From Photobacterium sp. SKA34 (lineage in GTDB: Bacteria; Pseudomonadota; Gammaproteobacteria; Enterobacterales; Vibrionaceae), in NCBI RefSeq assembly GCF_000153325.1, contig NZ_CH724141.1, positions 1,660,610 through 1,724,609 of the forward strand: DNA of 64,000 bases, in the 5' to 3' direction. Position 1 is the first letter of the stretch, and each line of letters starts with the position of its first letter. This document shows positions 9,466-18,248 of the stretch, piece by piece. Position numbers and translations under genes: made by a program. The notes under the pieces were generated by a model. That model had not been told where the DNA came from. It was given only the letters and a program-made list of their open reading frames with translations, and searched no databases.

Positions 9466-9491
9466 TTATACATGAAAGGGCAGTTGTACAA
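9466..9491 (+). promoter_or_regulatory. paired TATACA/TGTACA operator 2 of merR-phr operon
   Basis: TATACA at 9467-9472 and TGTACA at 9485-9490 are again exactly 18 bases apart and fit T(G/A)TACA-N12-TGTACA. The pair lies between the putative -10 (TATAGT, 9461) and the gene start, covering the transcription start region. Confidence 0.65.
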
Positions 9492-9546
9492 GTTTGTATT
9501 GTTATGTTCTTAAACTAATTATGTAATTACGAATGAAGGTAATAAT

Positions 9547-10338
9547 TTGAACGTTGAAATTAAGTTGTATTCAATTAGTGAAGTATCTGAAGTAACGGGG
9601 GTTAACTCTGTAACCTTACGTGCTTGGCAGCGTAGATATGGTTTATTAGTCCCTCAACGAACACCAAAAGGTCATCGTCTTTATACTGATAGAGACATTA
9701 CTAAAATTCATAAAATTTTAACTTGGTTAGCGAAAGGAGTATCAATTGGTAAGGTTAAACCTTTATTAGAAGGTACTGCTGAGCATCATGAATTAAATGT
9801 TGAAAAAATAGAAATGGTTGACGAAACCATTTATTTAATTGAGCAGGGTAAAGTACAACAAACAGAAAAACGCGTACGTGAAGCATTAAAACTTTATCCA
9901 TTTAATGTTTTAGAAGAGCAATTTTTAAAGCCTATTGAACAACATATAACGCGTAGTGATAATCCATTAAAAAGATTACAAACAAGTGTGTGGAACTCAG
10001 CACTTACACAATGTTTTATTACTGTATTAGCGAAAGTGAATTCAGATAAAAATCCCCCAAGTCTCGTATTGAGTTATTCATCTTCTGATAATCACTTTGT
10101 TTGGCAACAAGCCTTAAAATTAGCTTATGAAGGCTATTACGCGATTGTTTTACCTGATTTATTAGGAAAGGTAACAGGTTTGTCTGCATTCATCACAGAA
10201 CATGAAATTAACAATGTCTATATAGTTGGAGAAAACAAGCTTGATAATAAGCAGTTAGCTGATATTGAAATAGTAGAAAAAGAAAGCAATGTTCAAGTTT
10301 TTTTCATTGGAAGTATAAAAATGATCCACCAGCAGTAG
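9547..10338 (+). CDS. MerR-family regulator, LitR/CarH-like with degenerate B12 site
   Basis: 263 residues starting at TTG 9547, chosen because AAGG lies seven bases upstream and no ATG occurs before residue 90. The MerR winged helix spans about 7-76 (SEVSEVTGVNSVTLRAWQRR). The C-terminal part resembles the helical-bundle and cobalamin-binding domains of CarH/LitR, but the two cobalamin signatures are altered. The Trp of the W-x9-EH motif is present (Trp149) with Thr-Val where Glu-His is expected, and E-x-H-x2-G is replaced by DNHFVW (181-186). It therefore probably does not bind adenosylcobalamin. It heads the photolyase operon and likely binds the TGTACA pairs upstream. Confidence 0.85.
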   Translation: MNVEIKLYSISEVSEVTGVNSVTLRAWQRRYGLLVPQRTPKGHRLYTDRDITKIHKILTWLAKGVSIGKVKPLLEGTAEHHELNVEKIEMVDETIYLIEQGKVQQTEKRVREALKLYPFNVLEEQFLKPIEQHITRSDNPLKRLQTSVWNSALTQCFITVLAKVNSDKNPPSLVLSYSSSDNHFVWQQALKLAYEGYYAIVLPDLLGKVTGLSAFITEHEINNVYIVGENKLDNKQLADIEIVEKESNVQVFFIGSIKMIHQQ

Positions 10339-10389
10339 AGTAGAAAGATCTACAAGCATTATTATTTTAATAAGCCAATAGGAGTGATG

Positions 10390-11859
10390 ATGACAAATAA
10401 AGCAGTAAAAGAGCAGCACGTTATTATTTGGTTTCGTTCAGATTTACGTGTTGTTGATAATACAGCATTAAATCATGCAATCGAAAGTGGGCTTCCTATC
10501 ATCGCACTCTTCATTGCAACGCCTATGCAGTGGCATCAACATAATATGGCGGCAGTTCAAGTAGACTTTATTCATCGTCGGTTACAAGTATTAAAGCAAC
10601 AGTTGGCTAAACGTAATATTCCATTGCAAGTTATTGAAGTTAATGACTTCTCAGAATCAGTTTATCTTATTGAGCAGGTTTGTATTGATTATAATGCTGT
10701 ACATGTTTTTGCGAATAAACAATATCCAATTAATGAGCATAAACGCGATAACTCTGTAGGGGAACTACTTGCAAAAAAGAGTATAAAATTCAGCATCTTT
10801 GATGATAATTATATTTTGCAACCTGAGATGGTTCTGACTCGAGATGGGGAGTTATTTAAAGTATTCACCCCGTTTAGAAATGCATGGATAAAACGTTTCT
10901 CATCATCCACCTGTTACCCTGTAACAATAAATAGTGACATTGTAACTAGTGGCGTGGTAAGTAAGCTATTGTCTGACAGTAGTCAAATCAAAGCCTTCAA
11001 CTATCCCATTATCGATAGTGTGTTATGGCCAGTAGATGAAGAAACTATTGCACAAAGATTAGAAACGTTTTGTGAAACCAAAGCCGAAACATATCATCAA
11101 AACAGAGACTTTCCCGCGATTGATGGCACTAGTTGTTTATCCCCATACCTTGCTATTGGCGCGCTCTCAGCTAGGCAGTGTTTGCATCAGTTACAGCAGT
11201 ACTTTCCAAATGCATTCGAAATTAATAAAGATGATGGCGCTTTCACATGGTTGAACGAGATTGTTTGGCGTGAGTTTTATGGTCATTTACTTCATCGTTA
11301 CCCTGAGTTAAGCAAACATCAGCCATTTCAGAAGTTTACCCAGTTTGTTAAATGGAAAGATGACGAAGCATTACTAAAAGCATGGCAAGAAGGAAAAACA
11401 GGGTTTCCAATTGTCGATGCAGGTATGAGGCAATTACGTGCAACAGGTTGGATGCATAATCGTTTACGTATGATCACAGCAAGTTTCCTAACGAAAGATT
11501 TGTTATGTGATTGGCGCGTCGGTGAGCAATGGTTTATGCAACATCTTATTGATGGTGACTTCTCTTCCAATAATGGAGGATGGCAATGGGCTGCATCAAC
11601 AGGCACAGATGCACAACCTTATTTCAGAGTATTTAATCCAACACTACAAGGGCAACGATTTGATCCAAAAGGTGATTTTATCCGTACATGGGTTAAGGAA
11701 TTAGAACATGTTCCGGATAAATACATACACACGCCACATCAATGGGCGAGTGAAGAATCACTGAATTATCCATTGCCAATTGTCGATCATAAGGAAGCTC
11801 GCCTAATCGCAATTGAGTCTTTTAAACAAGCAAAGGCTTATATGGATATTCATCAATAA
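10390..11859 (+). CDS. phr: deoxyribodipyrimidine photolyase, class I
   Basis: 489 residues; ATG 10390 is preferred over GTG 10384 and ATG 10387 because AGGAG (10380-10384) is correctly spaced only for it. The N-terminal antenna-binding alpha/beta domain starts with VIIWFRSDLR. The C-terminal FAD domain holds the hallmark blocks WLNEIVWREFY, DAGMRQL, GWMHNRLRM and the SSNNGGWQWAASTGTD signature. It repairs UV-induced cyclobutane pyrimidine dimers using blue light. It follows merR by about 50 bases and is the first structural gene of a long co-directional run, so light or photo-oxidative induction through the upstream MerR protein is likely. Confidence 0.94.
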   Translation: MTNKAVKEQHVIIWFRSDLRVVDNTALNHAIESGLPIIALFIATPMQWHQHNMAAVQVDFIHRRLQVLKQQLAKRNIPLQVIEVNDFSESVYLIEQVCIDYNAVHVFANKQYPINEHKRDNSVGELLAKKSIKFSIFDDNYILQPEMVLTRDGELFKVFTPFRNAWIKRFSSSTCYPVTINSDIVTSGVVSKLLSDSSQIKAFNYPIIDSVLWPVDEETIAQRLETFCETKAETYHQNRDFPAIDGTSCLSPYLAIGALSARQCLHQLQQYFPNAFEINKDDGAFTWLNEIVWREFYGHLLHRYPELSKHQPFQKFTQFVKWKDDEALLKAWQEGKTGFPIVDAGMRQLRATGWMHNRLRMITASFLTKDLLCDWRVGEQWFMQHLIDGDFSSNNGGWQWAASTGTDAQPYFRVFNPTLQGQRFDPKGDFIRTWVKELEHVPDKYIHTPHQWASEESLNYPLPIVDHKEARLIAIESFKQAKAYMDIHQ

Positions 11860-11879
11860 CCCTGGTGGAGGAATAAATA

Positions 11880-12317
11880 ATGGACGCAGTGATAAACCCT
11901 GCATTAATTAAGTTTTTTAATGTGTACGGACAACTAGGAAAGGAAAACATCTCTCAACTGTCTGACGTTTATCATCATTTAGTTATTTTTGAAGACCCTG
12001 CACATAAAATTGAAGGTTTTAGTGCTTTAGAAGCTTACTTTTTTAATCTTTATCAAAATATAAATAGCTGTCGATTTATTATTAATAGCTATGTAGAAGA
12101 CGATCACGAAGCGTTTGTTCAATGGACAATGCACTTTTCACATCCTCGATTACAAAATGGTAAAGAACGCAGTTTAGAAGGCTGTACTCAGCTGAAATTT
12201 GAACAAGATAAAGTGATTTATCATCGTGATTACTTCGATATGGGGGAAATGATTTATGAAGGTTTACCCATGTTTGGACGCATTATTCGACACATTAAAT
12301 CAAGGTTAGGGCAATGA
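11880..12317 (+). CDS. SnoaL/NTF2-like protein
   Basis: 145 residues. Length, the acidic N-terminal helices and the central WTMHFSHP strand fit an NTF2-like cone (SnoaL) fold, a family of small-ligand-binding or isomerase-like proteins. The start has GGAGG nine bases upstream. It ends with an ATGA overlap with the next SDR gene, so the two are translationally coupled. The same gene pair, NTF2-like plus short-chain dehydrogenase, is found beside photolyase and cfa-like genes in other proteobacterial light/singlet-oxygen regulons (recalled, not checked). Substrate unknown. Confidence 0.78.
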   Translation: MDAVINPALIKFFNVYGQLGKENISQLSDVYHHLVIFEDPAHKIEGFSALEAYFFNLYQNINSCRFIINSYVEDDHEAFVQWTMHFSHPRLQNGKERSLEGCTQLKFEQDKVIYHRDYFDMGEMIYEGLPMFGRIIRHIKSRLGQ

Positions 12318-13042
12318 ATCAGGTATTGATTACAGGTGCTAGTTCAGGAATTGGCAAACAGCTTGCATGTGATTATGCAAATAACGGATGGAGTGTTATT
12401 GCTTGTGGTCAAAATACGCAGCGTTTAGAAAAATTACAAGAAGAGTTTCAATCAATTGAAACATTACGTTTTGATGTGACAGATTTTGAAACCACGCAGG
12501 TAGCGCTTACATCCTTAGAGACACTTCCAGAATTAATTATTTTAAATGCAGGTACGTGTGAATATATTAACGAAGGCAAGATAGATACAGCATTAGTTAA
12601 ACGTGTTTTCGATGTCAATGTGTACGGAGTTCTTCATTGCATAGAAGCATTACAAGCGCGATTTAACCAAAAAACGCATTTAGTCATTATCAGTTCTTCT
12701 GCCAGTTTTGTAGCTTTACCACGTGCAGAAGCCTATGGAGCCTCTAAGGCTGCAATGAGTTATATCACTCAAGCTCTTGCTGTTGATCTTGCTTATTTGA
12801 ATATGAAAATTACGTTAGTGAATCCTGGTTTTGTAAAAACGCCACTAACAGATAAAAACGACTTTACGATGCCAATGTTAGTGTCATCCGAATATGCATC
12901 AAAAAAAATAAGATCAGGTATTGCCGCTGGAAAAAAAGAAATTAGTTTTCCAGCTACTTTTACACTATTTCTTAAATCTATTGCGCTTTTGCCAATTACA
13001 TTTCGATTGGCAGTGATTAAACGAATGATGGGGAAATCATAA
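12314..13042 (+). CDS. short-chain dehydrogenase/reductase
   Basis: 242 residues. A classical SDR: cofactor-binding TGASSGIG at residues 7-14, an NAG structural motif (LNAGT), catalytic Ser-Tyr-Lys from SSSAS and YGASK, and a PGFVKT turn after the active site. It likely uses NAD(P)H on an unidentified substrate. It overlaps the SnoaL-like gene by four bases (ATGA) and its stop overlaps the start of the next gene (TAATG), marking tight operon structure. A role in modifying lipid or polyketide-like substrates is inferred from neighbours only. Confidence 0.86.
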   Translation: MNQVLITGASSGIGKQLACDYANNGWSVIACGQNTQRLEKLQEEFQSIETLRFDVTDFETTQVALTSLETLPELIILNAGTCEYINEGKIDTALVKRVFDVNVYGVLHCIEALQARFNQKTHLVIISSSASFVALPRAEAYGASKAAMSYITQALAVDLAYLNMKITLVNPGFVKTPLTDKNDFTMPMLVSSEYASKKIRSGIAAGKKEISFPATFTLFLKSIALLPITFRLAVIKRMMGKS

Positions 13043-14385
13043 TGAAAATAGCCATTATAGGTTCCGGTATTTCAGGCTTGACGTCTGCTTGGTATTTATA
13101 CCAAGACCACGAAGTTACAGTGTACGAGGCTAATAGTTATGTCGGCGGGCATACTGCAACGGTGGATGTGACCGTAGATAGCGGTGATTATGCTATCGAT
13201 ACTGGATTTATTGTTTTTAATGATCGTACTTATCCAAATTTTGAAAACTTACTTGAACAGCTAGAAATAACAGGTAAGCCAAGCGAAATGAGCTTTAGTG
13301 TTCACAATGAACGTACGGGACTTGAATATAATGGGCATACTTTTTCATCACTGTTTGCTCAAAAACGGAATTTATTGAACCCTGCATTTTATCGCTTTTT
13401 GTATGAAATCACCCAGTTTAATAAGCTTGCTAAACAGGTAGTTGGTGATAGTGAGTTAATGAACCAAACGTTAGGTGACTTTTTATCTCAGCATAAGTTT
13501 AGTGATTACTTTGCCGAAAATTATATTTTACCTATGGGGGCTGCTATTTGGTCTTCAACGTTATCAGACATGCGTCGTTTTCCATTAGCTTTCTTTTTAC
13601 GCTTTTTCTTAAACCATGGTTTGTTAGACATAACTAATCGCCCACAGTGGCGTGTAATACCTGGTGGTTCACGTGAATATGTTCGAAAAATGATGTATTA
13701 CATGGGAGATTGTATTCAACTAAATAGTCCAGTCTCTTCGGTGATTCGTAGTAAAAGCAAGGTTATTATTACGGTTAATAATAAGCAAGAAGAATTCGAT
13801 CAAGTTATTTTTGCTTGTCATAGTGATCAAGCGTTAACCATGCTTTCAGATGCAACATTAGAAGAAAACGACGTGTTATCAGATATACATTACCAACAAA
13901 ACGAAGTGGTCCTTCATACTGATACATCTCTATTACCTAAACGTCAGGCTGCATGGGCATCTTGGAATTATTCGTTACCTAAATCACGTGATGATAGAGA
14001 ATGTAATCTAGCATCGCTGACTTATAATATGAATATACTTCAAGGTATTCTCGCTCCTGAAACATTTTGTGTAACGCTTAACCAAACTAAATCGATAGAT
14101 AAAGACAAAATTCTTCGTAAGTTTGTTTATTCTCATCCTGTTTTTAATACTCAAAGTATTGCGGCTCAGCAGAAACGTCATTTAATTAATGGACAAAATC
14201 AAACATGGTTCTGTGGTGCGTATTGGTATAACGGTTTTCATGAAGACGGGGTTCGCAGCGCGTTAGACGTTGTTGAAGCAATAAAAGTGAAATCACTGAC
14301 ACAATCAGAAGATGAAGATAAAACAGCGCAATCTCTGAATGTTTCTCATGAACCATCTTATAAAAGTGTCATACGAAGTTATTAG
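13042..14385 (+). CDS. FAD-dependent amine-oxidase-like oxidoreductase
   Basis: 447 residues. The N-terminal dinucleotide-binding motif GSGISGLTSAWYL is followed by the acidic ribose contact in VYEANSYVGGHT, and the C-terminal FAD-binding block GAYWYNGFHEDGV. This matches the flavin oxidoreductases (often annotated as NAD/FAD-binding protein or amine oxidase) that sit beside DUF1365 and Cfa-like genes across proteobacteria. In Rhodobacter, related genes of the ChrR/RpoE singlet-oxygen regulon take part in fatty-acid desaturation and furan fatty acid formation (recalled). It starts within the preceding stop codon. Confidence 0.85.
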   Translation: MKIAIIGSGISGLTSAWYLYQDHEVTVYEANSYVGGHTATVDVTVDSGDYAIDTGFIVFNDRTYPNFENLLEQLEITGKPSEMSFSVHNERTGLEYNGHTFSSLFAQKRNLLNPAFYRFLYEITQFNKLAKQVVGDSELMNQTLGDFLSQHKFSDYFAENYILPMGAAIWSSTLSDMRRFPLAFFLRFFLNHGLLDITNRPQWRVIPGGSREYVRKMMYYMGDCIQLNSPVSSVIRSKSKVIITVNNKQEEFDQVIFACHSDQALTMLSDATLEENDVLSDIHYQQNEVVLHTDTSLLPKRQAAWASWNYSLPKSRDDRECNLASLTYNMNILQGILAPETFCVTLNQTKSIDKDKILRKFVYSHPVFNTQSIAAQQKRHLINGQNQTWFCGAYWYNGFHEDGVRSALDVVEAIKVKSLTQSEDEDKTAQSLNVSHEPSYKSVIRSY

Positions 14386-14386
14386 T

Positions 14387-15241
14387 ATGGGTAGAGATAA
14401 TCAGCTTAAAAGCGGCATCTATCAGGGGTGGGTTAGACATAGACGTTTTACACCTGTGAATCATAGATTCACATATTCTATGTTTATGCCCCATATCCAC
14501 TTAAACGAATTAGATCAGTTGGATAAACAAGTAAAAGGTTTTGGATTATCACTTTTCAGCTTTGCTCGATTTCGACGTGATGATTACGTAAAAGGTGATC
14601 CTGATTTAGCCCAAGCGGTAAAAAATAAGGTCTATGCGCTAACAGGCAAAATGATTGATGGCAATATCACAATGTTATGCCACTTACGTTACTGCGGATT
14701 GTATTTCAGCCCACTTAATTTGTACTACCTCCATGATAATGAAGGTCAATGGCAATATATGTTAGCCGAAGTAAGTAATACACCTTGGAATGAACGTCAT
14801 TATTATGCGATACCGGCTCCCCAATACTGGCAGGGACGTGAATATAGTCATGATAAGGCATTTCATGTTTCACCATTTAACCCTATACATCAACAATATC
14901 ATTGGCGTGTAACAGAACCTGATAGCAATTTACTGGTTAATTTGGCGGTGAGTCGAAATAAAGATTGCATCTCTCCGGGTAAGTATCCGAGGGGTTTGAA
15001 AAATAGCCATCAAAAAGTCTTTGACGCCACGATGCAGATGCGTAAGGAAAACTTCACCTCTGCAATACTTATCAAGCAATTACTGCTTACACCAATTATG
15101 ACAATAAAGGTTGTTATGGGTATTTATTGGCAAGCACTTAAATTATTTATTAAAGGTGCACCAATATATGATCATTCTAATAACACACCGTCTGAAAATA
15201 TAAATAAACACAAGATTAAACGAGGGAATGACAATGCTTAG
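14387..15241 (+). CDS. DUF1365 protein
   Basis: 284 residues from ATG 14387, immediately after the stop of the FAD oxidoreductase (an upstream in-frame ATG inside that gene is less likely). Conserved DUF1365 features include GWVRHRRFTPVNHRF near the N-terminus, SPLNLYY and a VSPF motif in the middle, and a hydrophobic stretch near residue 225-245. No catalytic function is established. DUF1365 genes nearly always accompany FAD-oxidoreductase and Cfa-like genes, so a role in the same lipid modification is likely. The end overlaps the next gene by eight bases. Confidence 0.85.
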   Translation: MGRDNQLKSGIYQGWVRHRRFTPVNHRFTYSMFMPHIHLNELDQLDKQVKGFGLSLFSFARFRRDDYVKGDPDLAQAVKNKVYALTGKMIDGNITMLCHLRYCGLYFSPLNLYYLHDNEGQWQYMLAEVSNTPWNERHYYAIPAPQYWQGREYSHDKAFHVSPFNPIHQQYHWRVTEPDSNLLVNLAVSRNKDCISPGKYPRGLKNSHQKVFDATMQMRKENFTSAILIKQLLLTPIMTIKVVMGIYWQALKLFIKGAPIYDHSNNTPSENINKHKIKRGNDNA

Positions 15242-16463
15242 AAGCGGCGTACAACAATCATCAACAGTTAATGTATATGCATCTCGGCATATTTTATTTA
15301 AAGTATTAAAACACCTTTCTAATGCGGGCTTAAGTGTATCAGATTCAACGGAAGGCACCGTCATCTTTGGTGATAAACAGGCATCGCTACAAGCGAGTAT
15401 TAATGTTCATAACCCACTTTTTTATAAACGATTACTGACTGATGGCAGCATTGGTGCTGGTGAAGCTTATATGGAAGGCTGGTGGGATTCACCAAACTTA
15501 ACCAATGTTGTACGAGTTTTGGCTAAAAATCTTTCAACGTTAGATAAGCTTGAAGCTAGAATGGGTTGGATGAGTCGAATATCCGAACAGATTGGACACT
15601 TGCTGCGTAAAAATACCATTAAGAACGCACGTAAAAACATATCAGCACATTACGATCTTGGTAACGATCTTTATCGTCACTTTCTTGATCCTAATATGCT
15701 TTATTCTTCGGCAATTTACCTCAACAAAAATGACACGTTAGATCAAGCACAATGGAATAAGATGGATCGTTTGTGCCAAAAATTAAAATTGACTGAAGAC
15801 GATCATTTACTAGAAATTGGTACCGGTTGGGGCGGTATGGCGATTCATGCTGCGAAATATTACGGTTGCCGCGTCACCACTACTACAATTTCTGAGCAAC
15901 AATATTTATGGGCAAAAGAGCGAGTTGAAAAAGAAGGTCTATCCGATCGTATTACCTTACTCATGGACGACTACCGCGATTTAACGGGGCAATACGATAA
16001 GTTAGTATCAGTTGAAATGATAGAGGCAGTCGGTAAGCAATACCTTAAAACCTATATTGAAAAGTGTCAGTCATTATTAAAACCAACTGGCTTAATGGCT
16101 ATTCAAGCGATCACAATTGCCGACCAACGTTATGACAGTTACAGCCGCGGCGTTGATTTTATTCAAAAACACATATTCCCTGGCGGTTTCTTACCATCAA
16201 TTACCGTATTACTTGAAAATCTAACACAACACAGTGATTTCGTGATGCGAGATATCAAAGATATTGGCTTAGATTATGCGAAAACTCTTGAAGATTGGCA
16301 TCAGCAATTTAATGAAAATGCCGTAGCTTTAGAGAAATATGGCTACGATGAAAGGTTTATGAGGATGTGGCGTTTTTACTTTGCTTATTGTGAAGGTGGT
16401 TTTTTAGAGCGTACCATTAGTACTATTCAATTTGTCGCAAGTCGCCCGCAATGGAGAGAGTAA
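15234..16463 (+). CDS. Cfa-like SAM-dependent fatty-acyl methyltransferase
   Basis: 409 residues from ATG 15234, seven bases after GAGGG; the in-frame ATG at 15228 is too close to that site. The methyltransferase core has motif I LEIGTGWGGMAIHAA, followed by TTTISEQQ and a VSVEMIEAVG block typical of cyclopropane-fatty-acid synthases. The N-terminal lipid-binding region includes HYDLGND. It would transfer a methyl or methylene from SAM to an unsaturated acyl chain of a membrane phospholipid. Since it is embedded with photolyase and a flavin oxidoreductase, it may be the light-inducible paralogue rather than the housekeeping Cfa. Confidence 0.88.
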   Translation: MLRSGVQQSSTVNVYASRHILFKVLKHLSNAGLSVSDSTEGTVIFGDKQASLQASINVHNPLFYKRLLTDGSIGAGEAYMEGWWDSPNLTNVVRVLAKNLSTLDKLEARMGWMSRISEQIGHLLRKNTIKNARKNISAHYDLGNDLYRHFLDPNMLYSSAIYLNKNDTLDQAQWNKMDRLCQKLKLTEDDHLLEIGTGWGGMAIHAAKYYGCRVTTTTISEQQYLWAKERVEKEGLSDRITLLMDDYRDLTGQYDKLVSVEMIEAVGKQYLKTYIEKCQSLLKPTGLMAIQAITIADQRYDSYSRGVDFIQKHIFPGGFLPSITVLLENLTQHSDFVMRDIKDIGLDYAKTLEDWHQQFNENAVALEKYGYDERFMRMWRFYFAYCEGGFLERTISTIQFVASRPQWRE

Positions 16464-17020
16464 ATCCATTGGGGAACAAACTAAAAGTGTTATTGGCTGG
16501 TATGGTGTTTAACTTCTATTGGTTACTTGCTGTATGGGGGCAATATCGTTTTACTTACATCTTGGTTTTCATACTTATAGCCACATGGTTTTTGGAATCT
16601 AAGTCATGGCGTTTCTCTGTATTAGCATCGATACCCGGTATTGTTATCGATTCAATGCTCAGACATTGGCATCTATTTGATTTTACAGTACAAAATCGAA
16701 CACCACTTTTCTTGAATGTCGAGAGTATTGGTTTGATCCCAACTTGGCTGATATTGCTTTGGTTGGGTTTTACAACCTTTGTTTGGGTTCTACGTTCATC
16801 AATTAGTGGTTTTGCTACACATTGGTTGCTGGTGGCTGGCAGTCTGGGCGGTGCATTTAGTTATTGGTCTGGAATGAAATTAGGTGCGGTAATTTGGCAG
16901 CTAGAAACATTAGATACATTCTTTGTACTGATAGTGATCTGGTTTACGGTATCGGCGTATCTTTTATGGTTACTCCGTATTTTAAATAAAGATCCAAATA
17001 TCTCGACAAAGAAGGAGTGA
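16451..17020 (+). CDS. DUF2878 integral membrane protein
   Basis: 189 residues with five or six hydrophobic segments (about 12-28, 31-47, 55-70, 93-112, 120-140, 150-172), consistent with a polytopic inner-membrane protein. Its length and its position directly behind the Cfa-like gene, which it overlaps by 13 bases, match the DUF2878 family. Function unknown. It may anchor or supply substrate to the lipid-modifying enzymes encoded around it (inference from context only). Confidence 0.78.
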   Translation: MERVNPLGNKLKVLLAGMVFNFYWLLAVWGQYRFTYILVFILIATWFLESKSWRFSVLASIPGIVIDSMLRHWHLFDFTVQNRTPLFLNVESIGLIPTWLILLWLGFTTFVWVLRSSISGFATHWLLVAGSLGGAFSYWSGMKLGAVIWQLETLDTFFVLIVIWFTVSAYLLWLLRILNKDPNISTKKE

Positions 17021-17023
17021 TAA

Positions 17024-17584
17024 ATGCGGTCACTTGTTATCTATTTTGGTGTATTGATGTGCTCAAATGTTGTAATAGCAGAAACAGACAATAGCAATAA
17101 ACCGATAAAAAATAACGCATCTTCACAGTTACAGACCCTGAGTGATAAATACCCATGGCATCAATGGAAAAAAGTGGGCGAAGCAACACTTGAATGGGGA
17201 ATATGGGATATTTATAACTCAGAGTTAAAAACGCCAACAGGTCGATACAACGGTACTGAAGAAGATTTAGCTTTAATTATTCGTTATTTGCGTAATATTG
17301 ATAGAGATGCGTTATTAGATGCGACTGAAGAGCAATGGCAACATTTAGGCTATAGCAGTCAACAAATAACACCGTGGCTAAAAACGTTATCAACCATATG
17401 GCCAGACGTTAAAAAGGGAGAGAGATTAACGTTTATTTTCCGTAATGGTGAAGGGCAGTTTTATCAACAAGGTAAGCCACTAGGGAAAATTCTATCACCA
17501 TCGTTATCACAAAGCTTTATTGCTATTTGGTTATCACCAAAAACATCGTATCCAGAATTACGTCAGCAGTTAATTGGGAAATAA
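17024..17584 (+). CDS. chalcone-isomerase-like exported protein
   Basis: 186 residues with a signal peptide (about 1-19, cleavage near VIA-ET). The mature part contains the bacterial CHI-like pattern: WGIWDIYNSEL, then a YLRNIDRDALL helix and a LTFIFRNGEGQFY strand pair. Plant chalcone isomerases and fatty-acid-binding relatives share this fold; bacterial versions are periplasmic and uncharacterised, with lipid binding a reasonable guess. It lies three bases after the DUF2878 gene, inside the same operon. Confidence 0.8.
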   Translation: MRSLVIYFGVLMCSNVVIAETDNSNKPIKNNASSQLQTLSDKYPWHQWKKVGEATLEWGIWDIYNSELKTPTGRYNGTEEDLALIIRYLRNIDRDALLDATEEQWQHLGYSSQQITPWLKTLSTIWPDVKKGERLTFIFRNGEGQFYQQGKPLGKILSPSLSQSFIAIWLSPKTSYPELRQQLIGK

Positions 17585-17645
17585 CAAGAATCAACCACTC
17601 TGTATGTTAATTATGCATAGTTAGATAATGGAATAAGGTCATGAC

Positions 17646-18173
17646 ATGAGTAAAATAACTTCAATATTATTATCATTAATGTTTGTTTTAACAGGGTGTA
17701 CAGCGTCAATTTCTGATTATAAATCGTCACAACCAAAGTTTGATTTATTTGGTTATTTTGCTGGTAAAACAACGGCGTGGGGGATGCTGCAAGATTATAA
17801 AGGCAAACAATCACGTCGATTTACGGTTGATATTGTAGGTACAGTAAAAAATGATACTTTAACCCTTGTAGAAGACTTTGTTTTTGATGACGGTGAAACC
17901 CAACAGCGTATTTGGACGATAAAAAAACAAGCTAATGGAAGATATACCGGAACTGCGGGTGATGTTATTGGTGAAGCGCAAGGGGTTGAGGTCGGTAATG
18001 CGCTGCAATGGCAATATACCTTAGCGGTTCCCGTAGATGATTCAGTTTATAATATTAATTTTAACGACTGGATGTATCGTCAAGATGAAAAGCGCATGTT
18101 TAATGTTGCAACCATGACCAAATTTGGTTTTGAAGTGGGTAAAGTGACGTTGTTTTTCCAAAAAGATGATTAA
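17646..18173 (+). CDS. DUF3833 lipoprotein
   Basis: 175 residues. Signal peptide with lipobox LTGC (Cys18 would be lipidated), then a lipocalin-like beta-rich domain including FDLFGYFAGKTTAWG near the start and WTIKKQANGRYTGTAGD. This is the DUF3833 family, which consistently closes merR-phr-cfa type operons in Vibrionaceae. Outer- or inner-membrane attached on the periplasmic side; perhaps a lipid carrier (inference). Start ATG is preceded by AAGGTC about seven bases upstream. A clear terminator follows. Confidence 0.86.
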   Translation: MSKITSILLSLMFVLTGCTASISDYKSSQPKFDLFGYFAGKTTAWGMLQDYKGKQSRRFTVDIVGTVKNDTLTLVEDFVFDDGETQQRIWTIKKQANGRYTGTAGDVIGEAQGVEVGNALQWQYTLAVPVDDSVYNINFNDWMYRQDEKRMFNVATMTKFGFEVGKVTLFFQKDD

Positions 18174-18221
18174 TTTAAATATGTAACACCACTTTTCTCT
18201 ATCTATTTATATCGCAATAAT

Positions 18222-18248
18222 AAGCCAGTTTGATTGACTGGCTTTTTT
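18222..18248 (+). terminator. terminator of the merR-phr operon
   Basis: 8-bp stem AAGCCAGT/ACTGGCTT with a 7-base loop and an overlapping T-run, about 50 bases after the DUF3833 stop. It closes the long run of co-directional genes from 9547. Confidence 0.85.
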
